Assembly (NCBI RefSeq): GCF_022179525.1
Contig: NZ_BPQX01000059.1
Coordinates: 1 to 59,677 of the forward strand
Direction: 5' to 3'
Source: Methylobacterium persicinum
GTDB lineage: Bacteria > Pseudomonadota > Alphaproteobacteria > Rhizobiales > Beijerinckiaceae
DNA length: 59,677 nucleotides
Within the stretch, counting starts at the first letter, position 1. Every line of letters starts with the position of its first letter. A model generated the notes under the pieces. That model was not told where the DNA came from. It ran no database searches and saw nothing but the letters and a program-made list of their open reading frames with translations. Made by a program: the position numbers and the translations under genes. Of this stretch, positions 52,317 to 59,677 are shown one piece after another.

Positions 52317-52646
52317 TCACCTGTCGATATGGCCGAGATCGCGGGCCGGGTCGAGCCGGTCGCGGACCCGTTGCTTGAGGGCTTTCACGTCCGGAAAGCC
52401 GCCGTCCCGAACCCGCTCCCACAGGAGCGTGCCTCCGGCCTCGATGCGAAACGCTCCGCCCGTCGCCGGGACGAGCGACACCTCCGCAAGGTCGTCCTTG
52501 AAGGTGGAAAGGAGTTCCTGGGCCATCCAGGCGGCCCGCAAAAGCCAGTTGCACTGGACGCAATAGGTGATGGCCACGCGAAGCCGCGGCGTCGCAGCCC
52601 CCACGGTGGCCTCCCCCGAAACCGGACCCGTTTCGACCTCACCCAT
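52317..52646 (-). CDS. SelT/SelW/SelH-family thioredoxin-like protein
   Basis: A 109-residue protein from ATG 52646. The redox motif CVQC lies in ITYCVQCNWLLRAAWMAQELL, near residue 34, where animal homologues have Cys-x-x-Sec. FPDVKALKQRVRDRLDP at the C-terminus matches the Rdx family. It probably has a thiol-redox role. A start 16 codons upstream is possible but adds unconserved sequence. Confidence 0.85.
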   Translation of the reverse strand: MGEVETGPVSGEATVGAATPRLRVAITYCVQCNWLLRAAWMAQELLSTFKDDLAEVSLVPATGGAFRIEAGGTLLWERVRDGGFPDVKALKQRVRDRLDPARDLGHIDR

Positions 52647-52827
52647 GGCCGCACAGCGCACCCGCAAGCGAGGAAAGTCAACCGCGGCCTGCAATCCTCG
52701 CCTGCCCGGCTTGACGGGGTGGGGGAGACCGCCCTAGAAGCCCGCTATCCGATCGCGGGGCGGCCTCGGCCGGCCTTCGCGGAGCGCTCCGTGCACGGCA
52801 AGCATGCCGCCATCGGGCTGCGGAACG

Positions 52828-52901
52828 GACGGTTAGCACAGCGGTAGTGCGTTCCCTTCACACGGGAAAGGTCGCAGGTTCGATCCCTGCACCGTCCACC
52901 A
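52828..52901 (+). tRNA. tRNA-Val (CAC anticodon)
   Basis: A 74-base tRNA with encoded CCA. The acceptor stem GGACGGT/ACCGTCC, D-arm TTAGCACAGCGGTAG, anticodon stem TTCCC/GGGAA with loop TTCACAC (anticodon CAC), and T-loop GGTTCGATCC are all seen. It reads GUG valine codons, frequent in GC-rich genes. It precedes pccB by 138 bases. Confidence 0.97.
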
Positions 52902-53039
52902 TCACCTCCCCCCCGCACAGTGAGCGTTCGCATCGGTTTGCCGGGCCGAATGCCCGTGCTAAGGCCGCTTCGACAGCAAACGCTCAAGATCGATCCGGGT
53001 CTACCGGGCGGCTGGGCAGGCCAGGGGCGGACGACGACC

Positions 53040-54572
53040 ATGAAAGACATCCTCGACAAGCTTGCCGAGCGTCGCGACCAAGCGCGGCTCGGCGGGGGCG
53101 AGAAGCGCGTCGAGGCCCAGCACAAGCGCGGCAAGCTCACGGCGCGGGAGCGCATCGAACTCCTCCTCGACCACGGGTCGTTCGAGGAATTCGACATGTT
53201 CGTGCAGCACCGCTCCACCGATTTCGGCATGGAGAACCAGAAGATCCCCGGCGACGGCGTCGTGACGGGCTGGGGCACCATCAACGGCCGCACAGTCTTC
53301 CTCTTCTCCAAGGACTTCACGGTGTTCGGCGGCTCCCTTTCGGAGACGCATGCCGCCAAGATCGTGAAGGTGCAGGACATGGCGCTGAAGATGCGCGCGC
53401 CGATCATCGGCATCTTCGACGCCGGCGGCGCACGCATTCAGGAGGGCGTGGCGGCGCTGGGTGGTTACGGTGAAGTGTTCCGCCGCAACGTCATGGCCTC
53501 GGGCGTGATCCCGCAGATCTCGGTGATCATGGGCCCTTGCGCTGGCGGCGACGTCTACTCACCGGCCATGACCGACTTCATCTTCATGGTCCGCGACACG
53601 AGCTACATGTTCGTCACCGGGCCGGACGTGGTGAAGACCGTCACCAACGAGGTCGTCACGGCGGAGGAACTCGGCGGCGCCAAGGTCCACACGTCCAAGT
53701 CCTCCATCGCGGACGGCGCGTTCGAGAACGACGTGGAGGCGATCCTGCAGATCCGCCGCCTCCTCGACTTCCTCCCCGCCAACAACATCGACGGCGTGCC
53801 GGAGATCGAGTCCTTCGACGACGTGAACCGTCTCGACATGTCGCTCGACACCCTGATCCCCGACAATCCCAACAAGCCCTACGACATGGGCGAACTGATC
53901 CGCCGGGTGGTGGACGAGGGCGACTTCTTCGAGATCCAGGGGGCCTACGCCCGCAACATCATCACCGGGTTCGGCCGGATCGAGGGCCGCACGGTCGGCT
54001 TCGTGGCGAACCAGCCCCTGGTTCTCGCGGGCGTGCTCGACTCCGACGCGTCCCGGAAGGCGGCGCGATTCGTTCGGTATTGCAACGCCTTCTCGATCCC
54101 GATCGTGACCTTCGTGGACGTGCCGGGCTTCCTGCCGGGCACGGCGCAGGAATACGGCGGCCTGATCAAGCACGGCGCCAAGCTGCTCTTCGCCTATAGC
54201 CAGGCCTCGGTGCCGCTGGTGACGATCATCACCCGCAAGGCGTTCGGCGGAGCCTACGACGTCATGGCGTCAAAGCATGTCGGCGCCGACGTGAACTATG
54301 CGTGGCCGACCGCGCAGATCGCGGTGATGGGCGCCAAGGGCGCGGTGGAGATCATCTTCCGCAACGAGCTCGGCGACCCGGACAAGATTGCCGCCCGCAC
54401 CGCCGAGTACGAAGGCCGCTTCCTCTCGCCGTTCGTGGCGGCCGAGCGGGGCTACATCGACGAGGTGATCATGCCCCACTCGACCCGGCGCCGTATCGCC
54501 CGGGCGCTGGGCATGCTGCGCACCAAGAAGATGGAACAGCCCTGGAAGAAGCACGACAACATCCCGCTCTGA
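53040..54572 (+). CDS. pccB: Propionyl-CoA carboxylase beta subunit
   Basis: A 510-residue carboxyltransferase of normal length. N-terminal [20 protein letters not shown] is typical of PccB; the acyl-CoA oxyanion loop is [16 protein letters not shown] and the carboxybiotin loop is [12 protein letters not shown]. With PccA it makes methylmalonyl-CoA from propionyl-CoA. The ATG at 53040 follows GGGGCGGA; 40 codons of open frame upstream lack similarity. MeaB, in the same pathway, is at 18.5 kb. PccA is not in the window. Confidence 0.96.
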   Translation: MKDILDKLAERRDQARLGGGEKRVEAQHKRGKLTARERIELLLDHGSFEEFDMFVQHRSTDFGMENQKIPGDGVVTGWGTINGRTVFLFSKDFTVFGGSLSETHAAKIVKVQDMALKMRAPIIGIFDAGGARIQEGVAALGGYGEVFRRNVMASGVIPQISVIMGPCAGGDVYSPAMTDFIFMVRDTSYMFVTGPDVVKTVTNEVVTAEELGGAKVHTSKSSIADGAFENDVEAILQIRRLLDFLPANNIDGVPEIESFDDVNRLDMSLDTLIPDNPNKPYDMGELIRRVVDEGDFFEIQGAYARNIITGFGRIEGRTVGFVANQPLVLAGVLDSDASRKAARFVRYCNAFSIPIVTFVDVPGFLPGTAQEYGGLIKHGAKLLFAYSQASVPLVTIITRKAFGGAYDVMASKHVGADVNYAWPTAQIAVMGAKGAVEIIFRNELGDPDKIAARTAEYEGRFLSPFVAAERGYIDEVIMPHSTRRRIARALGMLRTKKMEQPWKKHDNIPL

Positions 54573-54581
54573 GCGGGATAG

Positions 54582-55034
54582 TCAGCTCCTGTCGCTGTGT
54601 TCGATCACCGCGCACAGCGTCAGGGGCCCTTTGTCGGGGGAGACCATCGCCGAGCAGGTCACCCGGGCACCGCCGAGGTCGACGTTGCTGTGGCGCATGC
54701 GGCTGGCGGTCTCCTTCGCCTTGTGGGCCGCTTCGGTGATCGTCGTGGCGTCGATGCCGGTCACGGCATGGCCGGCCTTGCCGAAGGTCGCGTAGTAATC
54801 CTCAGGCGGGTTGGCCCCGCGATACTGCGCTCCGACGGATGACAGGTCGGGCGTGCCGCAGGCCAGGGTCAGCGTCATGTCGGGGCCGGCGGTGAAGCTG
54901 GCATAGTCCGGCCGCTGCTGGTCGACCTTGGCCCCGGTCTCGGTCACGATCTTGGAGACCAAGGTCTCGCATTCGTCCGCCCGGGCGGCACCAGCCGCGA
55001 GGCAGAGCATCGGAAGGAGAAGAAGTGCGCGCAT
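54582..55034 (-). CDS. Secreted protein of unknown function
   Basis: A 150-residue protein with a clear Sec signal peptide (MRALLLLPMLCLAAGAARAD). The mature part has four Cys (DECETL, LACGTP, VTCSAM, TLCAVI), probably two disulfides, and no other recognisable motif. It ends nine bases from pccB, tail to tail. I do not recognise the family. Confidence 0.7.
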   Translation of the reverse strand: MRALLLLPMLCLAAGAARADECETLVSKIVTETGAKVDQQRPDYASFTAGPDMTLTLACGTPDLSSVGAQYRGANPPEDYYATFGKAGHAVTGIDATTITEAAHKAKETASRMRHSNVDLGGARVTCSAMVSPDKGPLTLCAVIEHSDRS

Positions 55035-55182
55035 GCCATCAATCTAGCGCGCGTTGCGGGAAATGGGATGGACGCGACGGCGCAGTCGCCCCTTCCCTCA
55101 CCGCCCAACATCACTGCGCTCGCATTGACGGCTTTGATGTGAAGGGCCTCGCCTCCCACGGACAACACGCCGTGACGGTGCC

Positions 55183-56097
55183 TCAGGCCGCGGCCGGGCC
55201 TGGAGTGGATCGTCCCAGTTCCACCATCACGATTTCCGGAGGGACGCCGAAGCGGACGGGCAGCCGGCTGACGCCGAAGCCGCCGGACACGATGAGGTGC
55301 CGACCCCCGATGGTACAGTGGCCGTAGGAGAGGTCGTGCCCGGCGATCCGCCGGATGGCCGGCGAGCGGCCGAAGAGGCGCACCTGGCCGCCATGGGTGT
55401 GGCCGGACAGGGTGAGCGCCACCCGGTCAGGTACCTGCGGAAAGATATGCGGCTCGTGGGCCATCAGGATCGTCGGCGCTTCGTCGGTCAGCTTGGCAAG
55501 GGTACCGGGCAAGTCGTCCATCCCCTCCATTCGGCCCTTGAACGGCTCCTGATCGCCGAGGCCGGCGATCCAGAACGGCTTGCCGTCCTTGGTGAGGCGT
55601 AGGGCATCGTTCTGGAGGACGGGGATCCCCCGGGCTTCCAGCAGCCGGCGGACCTGCGGCGTCCCGCCCAGGGAGACCTGGGTGTGCTCGTCGTCCCACC
55701 AATCGTGATTGCCGAGGATCGAGTAGGTTCCCAGCGGCGCGCGCAGGGTGTCGGCGAGCTTTGCGAACTCCGCCAGGGGAAGCTTGCGCCACGCCACCTC
55801 CCCGGCCGGGTAGTCGCCCAGCATCAGGATGAGGTCGGGTTTGAGGGCGTTGGTCGTCTCGACGATCTCCGCCACCCGGTCGAAGGGCATGAACGGTTCG
55901 CAGACGTGGAAGTCGGCCAGCACCGCGATGCGCAGGGCGGGCCCGTCCTTCCAGCCGGGCAGATCCGGTGCGTAGCGGGTGACGATCAGGCGGTGCAGGG
56001 GCTCGATGTCGAAGGCATAGACCCCGGTGGCTCCCACGACACCCACCGCTGCGCCGAGCCCGGTCAGAACCTGGCGACGGCTCGGCAGGATCAGCAT
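55183..56097 (-). CDS. Metallophosphoesterase (YkuE-like), exported
   Basis: A 304-residue calcineurin-like phosphoesterase. A twin-arginine-type N-terminus (SRRQVLTGLGAAVGVVGATG) anchors or exports it. All metal-site motifs appear: ADFHVC, LMLGDYPAG, ILGNHDWW, MAHEPHIF and LSGHTHGGQ. Related YkuE enzymes act on phospholipid or lipid-linked substrates at the membrane; the substrate is not evident here. It diverges from hemC. Confidence 0.9.
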   Translation of the reverse strand: MLILPSRRQVLTGLGAAVGVVGATGVYAFDIEPLHRLIVTRYAPDLPGWKDGPALRIAVLADFHVCEPFMPFDRVAEIVETTNALKPDLILMLGDYPAGEVAWRKLPLAEFAKLADTLRAPLGTYSILGNHDWWDDEHTQVSLGGTPQVRRLLEARGIPVLQNDALRLTKDGKPFWIAGLGDQEPFKGRMEGMDDLPGTLAKLTDEAPTILMAHEPHIFPQVPDRVALTLSGHTHGGQVRLFGRSPAIRRIAGHDLSYGHCTIGGRHLIVSGGFGVSRLPVRFGVPPEIVMVELGRSTPGPAAA

Positions 56098-56289
56098 GGC
56101 TGGGTTCCGTCCTGTGTCATGGGCTTCGCGGATCCCATCGGGGCGTCACACCGCAGAGGCGTGCGGTCGGATAGTCGCATCCGCCGGTTGACGACGGCTG
56201 AACCGGATTGCTCAAGGTCATGGATGCCGGCCGAGGCCTTCTATAAGGTCCGGCGAGCCCCTTGTCCGTGAAAGCGACGCACCCGAGAC

Positions 56290-57213
56290 ATGCTGAACCG
56301 CCCCTTGCGCATCGGCACCCGCGGCAGCCCGATGGCCCTGGCCCAGACGGGCATGGTCCGGGACAAGATCGTGGCCGCCAATCCCGGCCTCGAGACCGAA
56401 CTGGTCGTCGTCACGACCGTCGCGGACAAGATCCTCGACCGGCCCCTTTCGGAGATCGGCGGGAAAGGCCTGTTCACCAAGGAACTGGAGCAGGCCCTCT
56501 TCGACCATACGGTCGATGTCGCGGTGCATTCGATGAAGGATGTCGAGACATGGCTGCCCGAAGGGCTCGCCATCGCCTGCATCCTCGAGCGGGACGATCC
56601 ACGCGACGCGTTCCTCTCCCCCCATGCCGAGACCCTCCTCGCCCTGCCCGAGGGCGCACGGGTCGGCACCTCGTCCCTGCGGCGGGCGGCCCAGGTGTTG
56701 ATGCACCGGCCGGACCTGCGGGTCGTCCCCCTGCGCGGCAATGCCAACACCCGGATGCGGAAGCTGGAATCCGGTGAGTGCGACGCCACGCTTCTGGCCC
56801 TTGCGGGGCTCCAGAGGCTGAGCCTTCAGGACATGGCCCGCAGCATTCTGCCGGTGGAGACCATGCTGCCGGCCGTTGCCCAGGGCGCCCTGGGGATCGA
56901 ATGCCGGGCGGACGATTCCGAGATCCGGGCGCTGCTCGCCCCCATCGCCTGCGAGACGACGACCACCGCCATCGCCGCGGAACGCGCCCTCCTGGCGGAA
57001 CTCGACGGCTCCTGCCGGACGCCCATCGCCGCCCTGGCGCGGATCGCGGACGGGATGCTCCGGCTCGACGGCCTGCTCTTCCTCCCCGACGGCAGCCGCC
57101 ACTGGGCCGCCTCGGGCGAAGGTCCGATCGCCGACGCGGAGCGCATTGGCCGGGAGGCCGGCGCGGCCCTCAAGGCCCAGGCCGGCGACACCTATGCGCG
57201 GCACCTCCAATAG
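56290..57213 (+). CDS. hemC: Porphobilinogen deaminase (hydroxymethylbilane synthase)
   Basis: A 307-residue protein of standard length. RIGTRGSPMALAQ at the N-terminus, the catalytic Asp region AVHSMKDVETWLP, RRAAQVLMHRPDL, and the Cys carrying the dipyrromethane cofactor in LDGSCRTPIAALA are all present. It joins four porphobilinogens in tetrapyrrole synthesis for heme and bacteriochlorophyll. The 192 bases upstream show no TGT-N12-ACA site, so PpsR control is not indicated. It converges on crtB. Confidence 0.96.
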   Translation: MLNRPLRIGTRGSPMALAQTGMVRDKIVAANPGLETELVVVTTVADKILDRPLSEIGGKGLFTKELEQALFDHTVDVAVHSMKDVETWLPEGLAIACILERDDPRDAFLSPHAETLLALPEGARVGTSSLRRAAQVLMHRPDLRVVPLRGNANTRMRKLESGECDATLLALAGLQRLSLQDMARSILPVETMLPAVAQGALGIECRADDSEIRALLAPIACETTTTAIAAERALLAELDGSCRTPIAALARIADGMLRLDGLLFLPDGSRHWAASGEGPIADAERIGREAGAALKAQAGDTYARHLQ

Positions 57214-57229
57214 GGGGTGCCCCGTCGAC

Positions 57230-58306
57230 CTATCGCGCGATCTCTGATTGAGCGGTCTGCGCGAAGGCCTCGCGCTCGCGGAGGCGCTCGATCAGATCGA
57301 GGACGTGAAGCACCCGTCCCCGCAGGTCCCACCACGACGGCAGACCGGCCGAAGGCCGGGGCGCCGGATGGGCCACGACCGCCGCCACGAGGAACGCCGT
57401 CTGCACAAGAGGCGGGTCAGCCAGCCGACCGGCGGTCGGGCGGGGCACCGCGGCGCCGAGGGCATGGCCGAGCTTCGCGAGGCCGCCGACCCTCGCCCGG
57501 CAGGTCACGCTGTCATAGCCGTTCCGCGCGACCTCACGGCCGATCCGGGCATAGATGCGGGAGGCGGCGCGGATCGCCGGGCGGCAGCGCGGCGGCAGCG
57601 CCGCGATGCCCGGTTCCGCGCAGGCATAGAGCCGGTCGGCCTCGGCGAGCACGCGGGCGACGACCTCGGCCAGGGCAGAGGACGGGCGCGGATCGGCCAG
57701 GAACGCCTCCGCATCGATGCCGGCTGCGTCCAGCCAGTCACGGGGCAGGTAGAGGCGGCCCATCCGGGCATCCTCCCCGACGTCGCGGGCGATGTTGGTG
57801 AGCTGCATCGCCGCGCCGAGGTCGCAGGCGCGGGCTAAGGCCTCCGCCTCGCGCACGCCCATGATGAGGGCCATCATCGCCCCGACCGAACCTGCCACCC
57901 TGCCCGCATAGGCGTGTAACTCGCCGATATCCCGGTAGCTGCGGCCCAGGGCATCCCATTCCAGGCCCTCGACCAGCGCCAGGGGAAGCGCCTCGGGGAT
58001 CGCGTGCGCCGCCACTGTCGCGGCAAAGGCGCGGTCGGCTGGGTCGTCGACGGGATGGCCGTCGTAGGCCCGGCGGATGCGCTCGCGCAGCCACGCCACC
58101 GCCGCGAGCCGCCCGCCCGCCGCATCGGTGTTGTCCACGAGGTCGTCGGCCAGCCGGCAGAAGGCATAGAGGGCGTGGGCGGGCTCGCGCACCGATGGCG
58201 GGAGCAGAAGACCCGCCGCGTGAAAGCTCTTCGATCCGGCGCGGATCGCCGTCTGACAGGCCGCGCTGTCGGCGGCGCGGATCGGTTCAGGCCGTAACAC
58301 GGGCAT
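57230..58306 (-). CDS. crtB: CrtB, phytoene synthase
   Basis: A 358-residue head-to-head prenyl synthase. The first Asp motif is CRLADDLVDNTD near residue 52, and the second NIARDVGEDARMGRLYLP near residue 168. Compared with HpnC/D it has the phytoene synthase start SKSFHAAGLLLPP. It makes phytoene from GGPP. Its ATG at 58306 lies 20 bases inside the end of crtI, so the two are coupled. Confidence 0.95.
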   Translation of the reverse strand: MPVLRPEPIRAADSAACQTAIRAGSKSFHAAGLLLPPSVREPAHALYAFCRLADDLVDNTDAAGGRLAAVAWLRERIRRAYDGHPVDDPADRAFAATVAAHAIPEALPLALVEGLEWDALGRSYRDIGELHAYAGRVAGSVGAMMALIMGVREAEALARACDLGAAMQLTNIARDVGEDARMGRLYLPRDWLDAAGIDAEAFLADPRPSSALAEVVARVLAEADRLYACAEPGIAALPPRCRPAIRAASRIYARIGREVARNGYDSVTCRARVGGLAKLGHALGAAVPRPTAGRLADPPLVQTAFLVAAVVAHPAPRPSAGLPSWWDLRGRVLHVLDLIERLREREAFAQTAQSEIAR

Positions 58307-59677
58307 CCGGCACCACGCGGTCGAGAATTCGGGCGGAGGACAACACGCCGGGCAATCCGGCGCCCGGATGGGTGCCGGCGCCGACGAGGTAGAGGTTCGG
58401 CACCGATGACCGGTTATGCGGCCGGAACCACGCCGATTGGGTCAGCACGGGTTCCAGGCCGAAGCCGGAGCCGCGATAGCTGAGGAAGTCGTCCTGGAAT
58501 TCCTGGGGCGTGGTGACGAAGCTCGTCACGAGTTCGCCTTCGAGGCCCGGCAGCACGCTCTCGTCCAGCATCGCCGAGATCCGGCGGCGGTACGGCTCGG
58601 CCAGGGCGGCCCAGTCCTGTCCCCCCGCGAGATTGGGCACGGGGGCCAGCACATAGAAGCAATCCTGCCCCGGCGGGGCGAGACCGTCGTCCGTGGCGGT
58701 GGGGCGGTGAAGGTAGAGACTGGCATCCTCGGCCAGCACCTTCCGGTCGAAGATGTCGGCGAGCAACTCCCGGTACCGGGGGCCGAGGCAGATCGTGTGA
58801 TGGGCCACGTTCGGGTAGCGGCGGCGGGTGCCGAAGTACCAGACGAACAGGCCCATCGACGACCGGGCCCGGCGCATCCGCCGGGGGCTCCAGCGCAGGG
58901 CCGGCGGCAGGAGCCGACCCTGTGTCATCGCCGAGTCGGCGTTCGAGACCACGATGTCGGCGGCAATCGTCTCTCCGCCGGCGAGCCTCACGCCCGCCGC
59001 CGCGCCACCCTCGACGCAGATTTCCGCGACCTCGGCCCCGAGCCTGAGGCGCCCCCCCTGCCCGCGGATCAGCCGCACGAGCCCGTCCACAAGGCGGCCC
59101 GTGCCCCCCATGACGAAATGCACGCCCCAGCGCCGTTCGAGATCGGCGATTAGGCAATAGACGCCGCTCGCCCGGAACGGATTGCCGCCGATGAGTAGGG
59201 GATGGAAGCTGAAGACCGTGCGCAGGCGCTCGTCCCGGATGAAGCGGGCGACGACCGAATGCACGCTTCGGTGCCCTGACAGGCGCAGGAGATCGGGGGC
59301 GATCTTCAGCATCGATGCGATCGAGCCGAAGGGCACGTCACCCAACTGCTCGAAGCCCAGGGCGCAGACTGCCCGGGCATGGGCCATGAACCGCTCGTAG
59401 CCCTCGACATCCCCGGGGGAAAAGCGCGCAACCTCGGCGCGCATCTTCTCCGGGTCGCCGCTGTAATTGAAGGACGAACCGTCGCTGAAACGGATCCGGT
59501 AGAACGGATCCATCGGCACCATGGTGACGTCGTCGGACAGCTTCTTCCCGGCCAGCTCCCACAGTTCCTCGAACAGGAACGGCGCGGTGACAATGGTCGG
59601 CCCGGCATCGAAGGTGAAACCGTCCCGGCGGTGGACGCGGGCGCGTCCGCCCGGCTGCTCAAGGCGCTCCAGCACCG
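58287..59677 (-). CDS. crtI: CrtI, phytoene desaturase (5' end outside the window)
   Basis: At least 463 residues of a CrtI-family flavoprotein. The N-terminal FAD-binding glycine motif falls beyond the window edge. The visible part begins near GRARVHRRDGFTFDAGPTIVT and ends with the CrtI motif LYLVGAGTHPGAGLPGVLSSAR. Conserved internal segments include HPLLIGGNPF and MGGTGRLVDGLVRL. It converts phytoene to neurosporene or lycopene, feeding CrtC/CrtD/CrtF. Unlike crtD it has THPGAG, not SVHPGPG. Confidence 0.93.
   Translation of the reverse strand, partial: VLERLEQPGGRARVHRRDGFTFDAGPTIVTAPFLFEELWELAGKKLSDDVTMVPMDPFYRIRFSDGSSFNYSGDPEKMRAEVARFSPGDVEGYERFMAHARAVCALGFEQLGDVPFGSIASMLKIAPDLLRLSGHRSVHSVVARFIRDERLRTVFSFHPLLIGGNPFRASGVYCLIADLERRWGVHFVMGGTGRLVDGLVRLIRGQGGRLRLGAEVAEICVEGGAAAGVRLAGGETIAADIVVSNADSAMTQGRLLPPALRWSPRRMRRARSSMGLFVWYFGTRRRYPNVAHHTICLGPRYRELLADIFDRKVLAEDASLYLHRPTATDDGLAPPGQDCFYVLAPVPNLAGGQDWAALAEPYRRRISAMLDESVLPGLEGELVTSFVTTPQEFQDDFLSYRGSGFGLEPVLTQSAWFRPHNRSSVPNLYLVGAGTHPGAGLPGVLSSARILDRVVPDARVTA

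Noticed and set aside
1-59677. CRISPR arrays, insertion sequences, phage genes, rRNA
   Set aside because: No spaced direct-repeat array, transposase, integrase or rRNA sequence was seen.

Overview
The window is GC-rich, gene-dense DNA from a photosynthetic, hopanoid-making alphaproteobacterium. It carries a hopanoid operon, a Rhodobacter-style crtEF-bchCXYZ-pufQBALMC superoperon, spirilloxanthin-type carotenoid genes, meaB and pccB of propionyl-CoA/methylmalonyl-CoA metabolism, PopZ and an HWE-family histidine kinase. Together these suggest Rhizobiales, and a Methylobacterium-like organism is my best guess; the genus is inferred from gene content, not from a marker gene.

Layout: (1) 1-7.2 kb, plus strand: hopanoid genes hpnA-hpnC-hpnD-hpnE-shc-hpnG, mostly overlapping, which turn farnesyl diphosphate into hopanoids. 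(2) 7.2-23.4 kb, mainly minus strand: housekeeping genes (DegP-like protease, valS, popZ, a TolC-like porin, a Pcm-like methyltransferase, two alpha/beta hydrolases, meaB on the plus strand, ppdK) and small unknown genes. (3) 23.6-37.1 kb: photosynthesis cluster. On the minus strand crtE-crtF-bchC-bchX-bchY-bchZ-pufQ-pufB-pufA-pufL-pufM-pufC form one long transcription unit; crtD and crtC diverge from it. TGT-N12-ACA palindromes (PpsR/CrtJ type) lie in the crtE/crtD divergent region and before bchC. (4) 37.1-49.8 kb: a GT87-like membrane protein, then eight tightly overlapping plus-strand genes: three glycosyltransferase proteins (one fused to a polysaccharide-deacetylase-like domain), a two-domain ABC ATPase, an unrecognised Rossmann-like protein, a Tat-exported family 5 solute-binding protein and two permeases. 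This is the least explained part of the window. (5) 49.8-56.1 kb: sensor kinase, a small SelW-like protein, tRNA-Val(CAC), pccB, a secreted unknown and a metallophosphoesterase. (6) 56.3-59.7 kb: hemC, and convergent to it crtI-crtB, the early carotenoid genes that feed CrtC/D/F; crtI runs off the window end.

How the genes fit together: CrtE makes GGPP, CrtB and CrtI make the acyclic carotene, and CrtC/CrtD/CrtF modify it to spirilloxanthin-type carotenoids. HemC supplies tetrapyrroles, BchXYZ and BchC perform late bacteriochlorophyll a steps, and PufBALMC build the LH1-reaction centre with its tetraheme cytochrome. HpnC/D/E and Shc draw on the same isoprenoid pool for hopanoids. Four copies of an intergenic palindromic repeat are scattered through the window; one sits inside a second, larger inverted repeat that fills a convergent gene junction. 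I see no insertion sequence, prophage, CRISPR array or rRNA.
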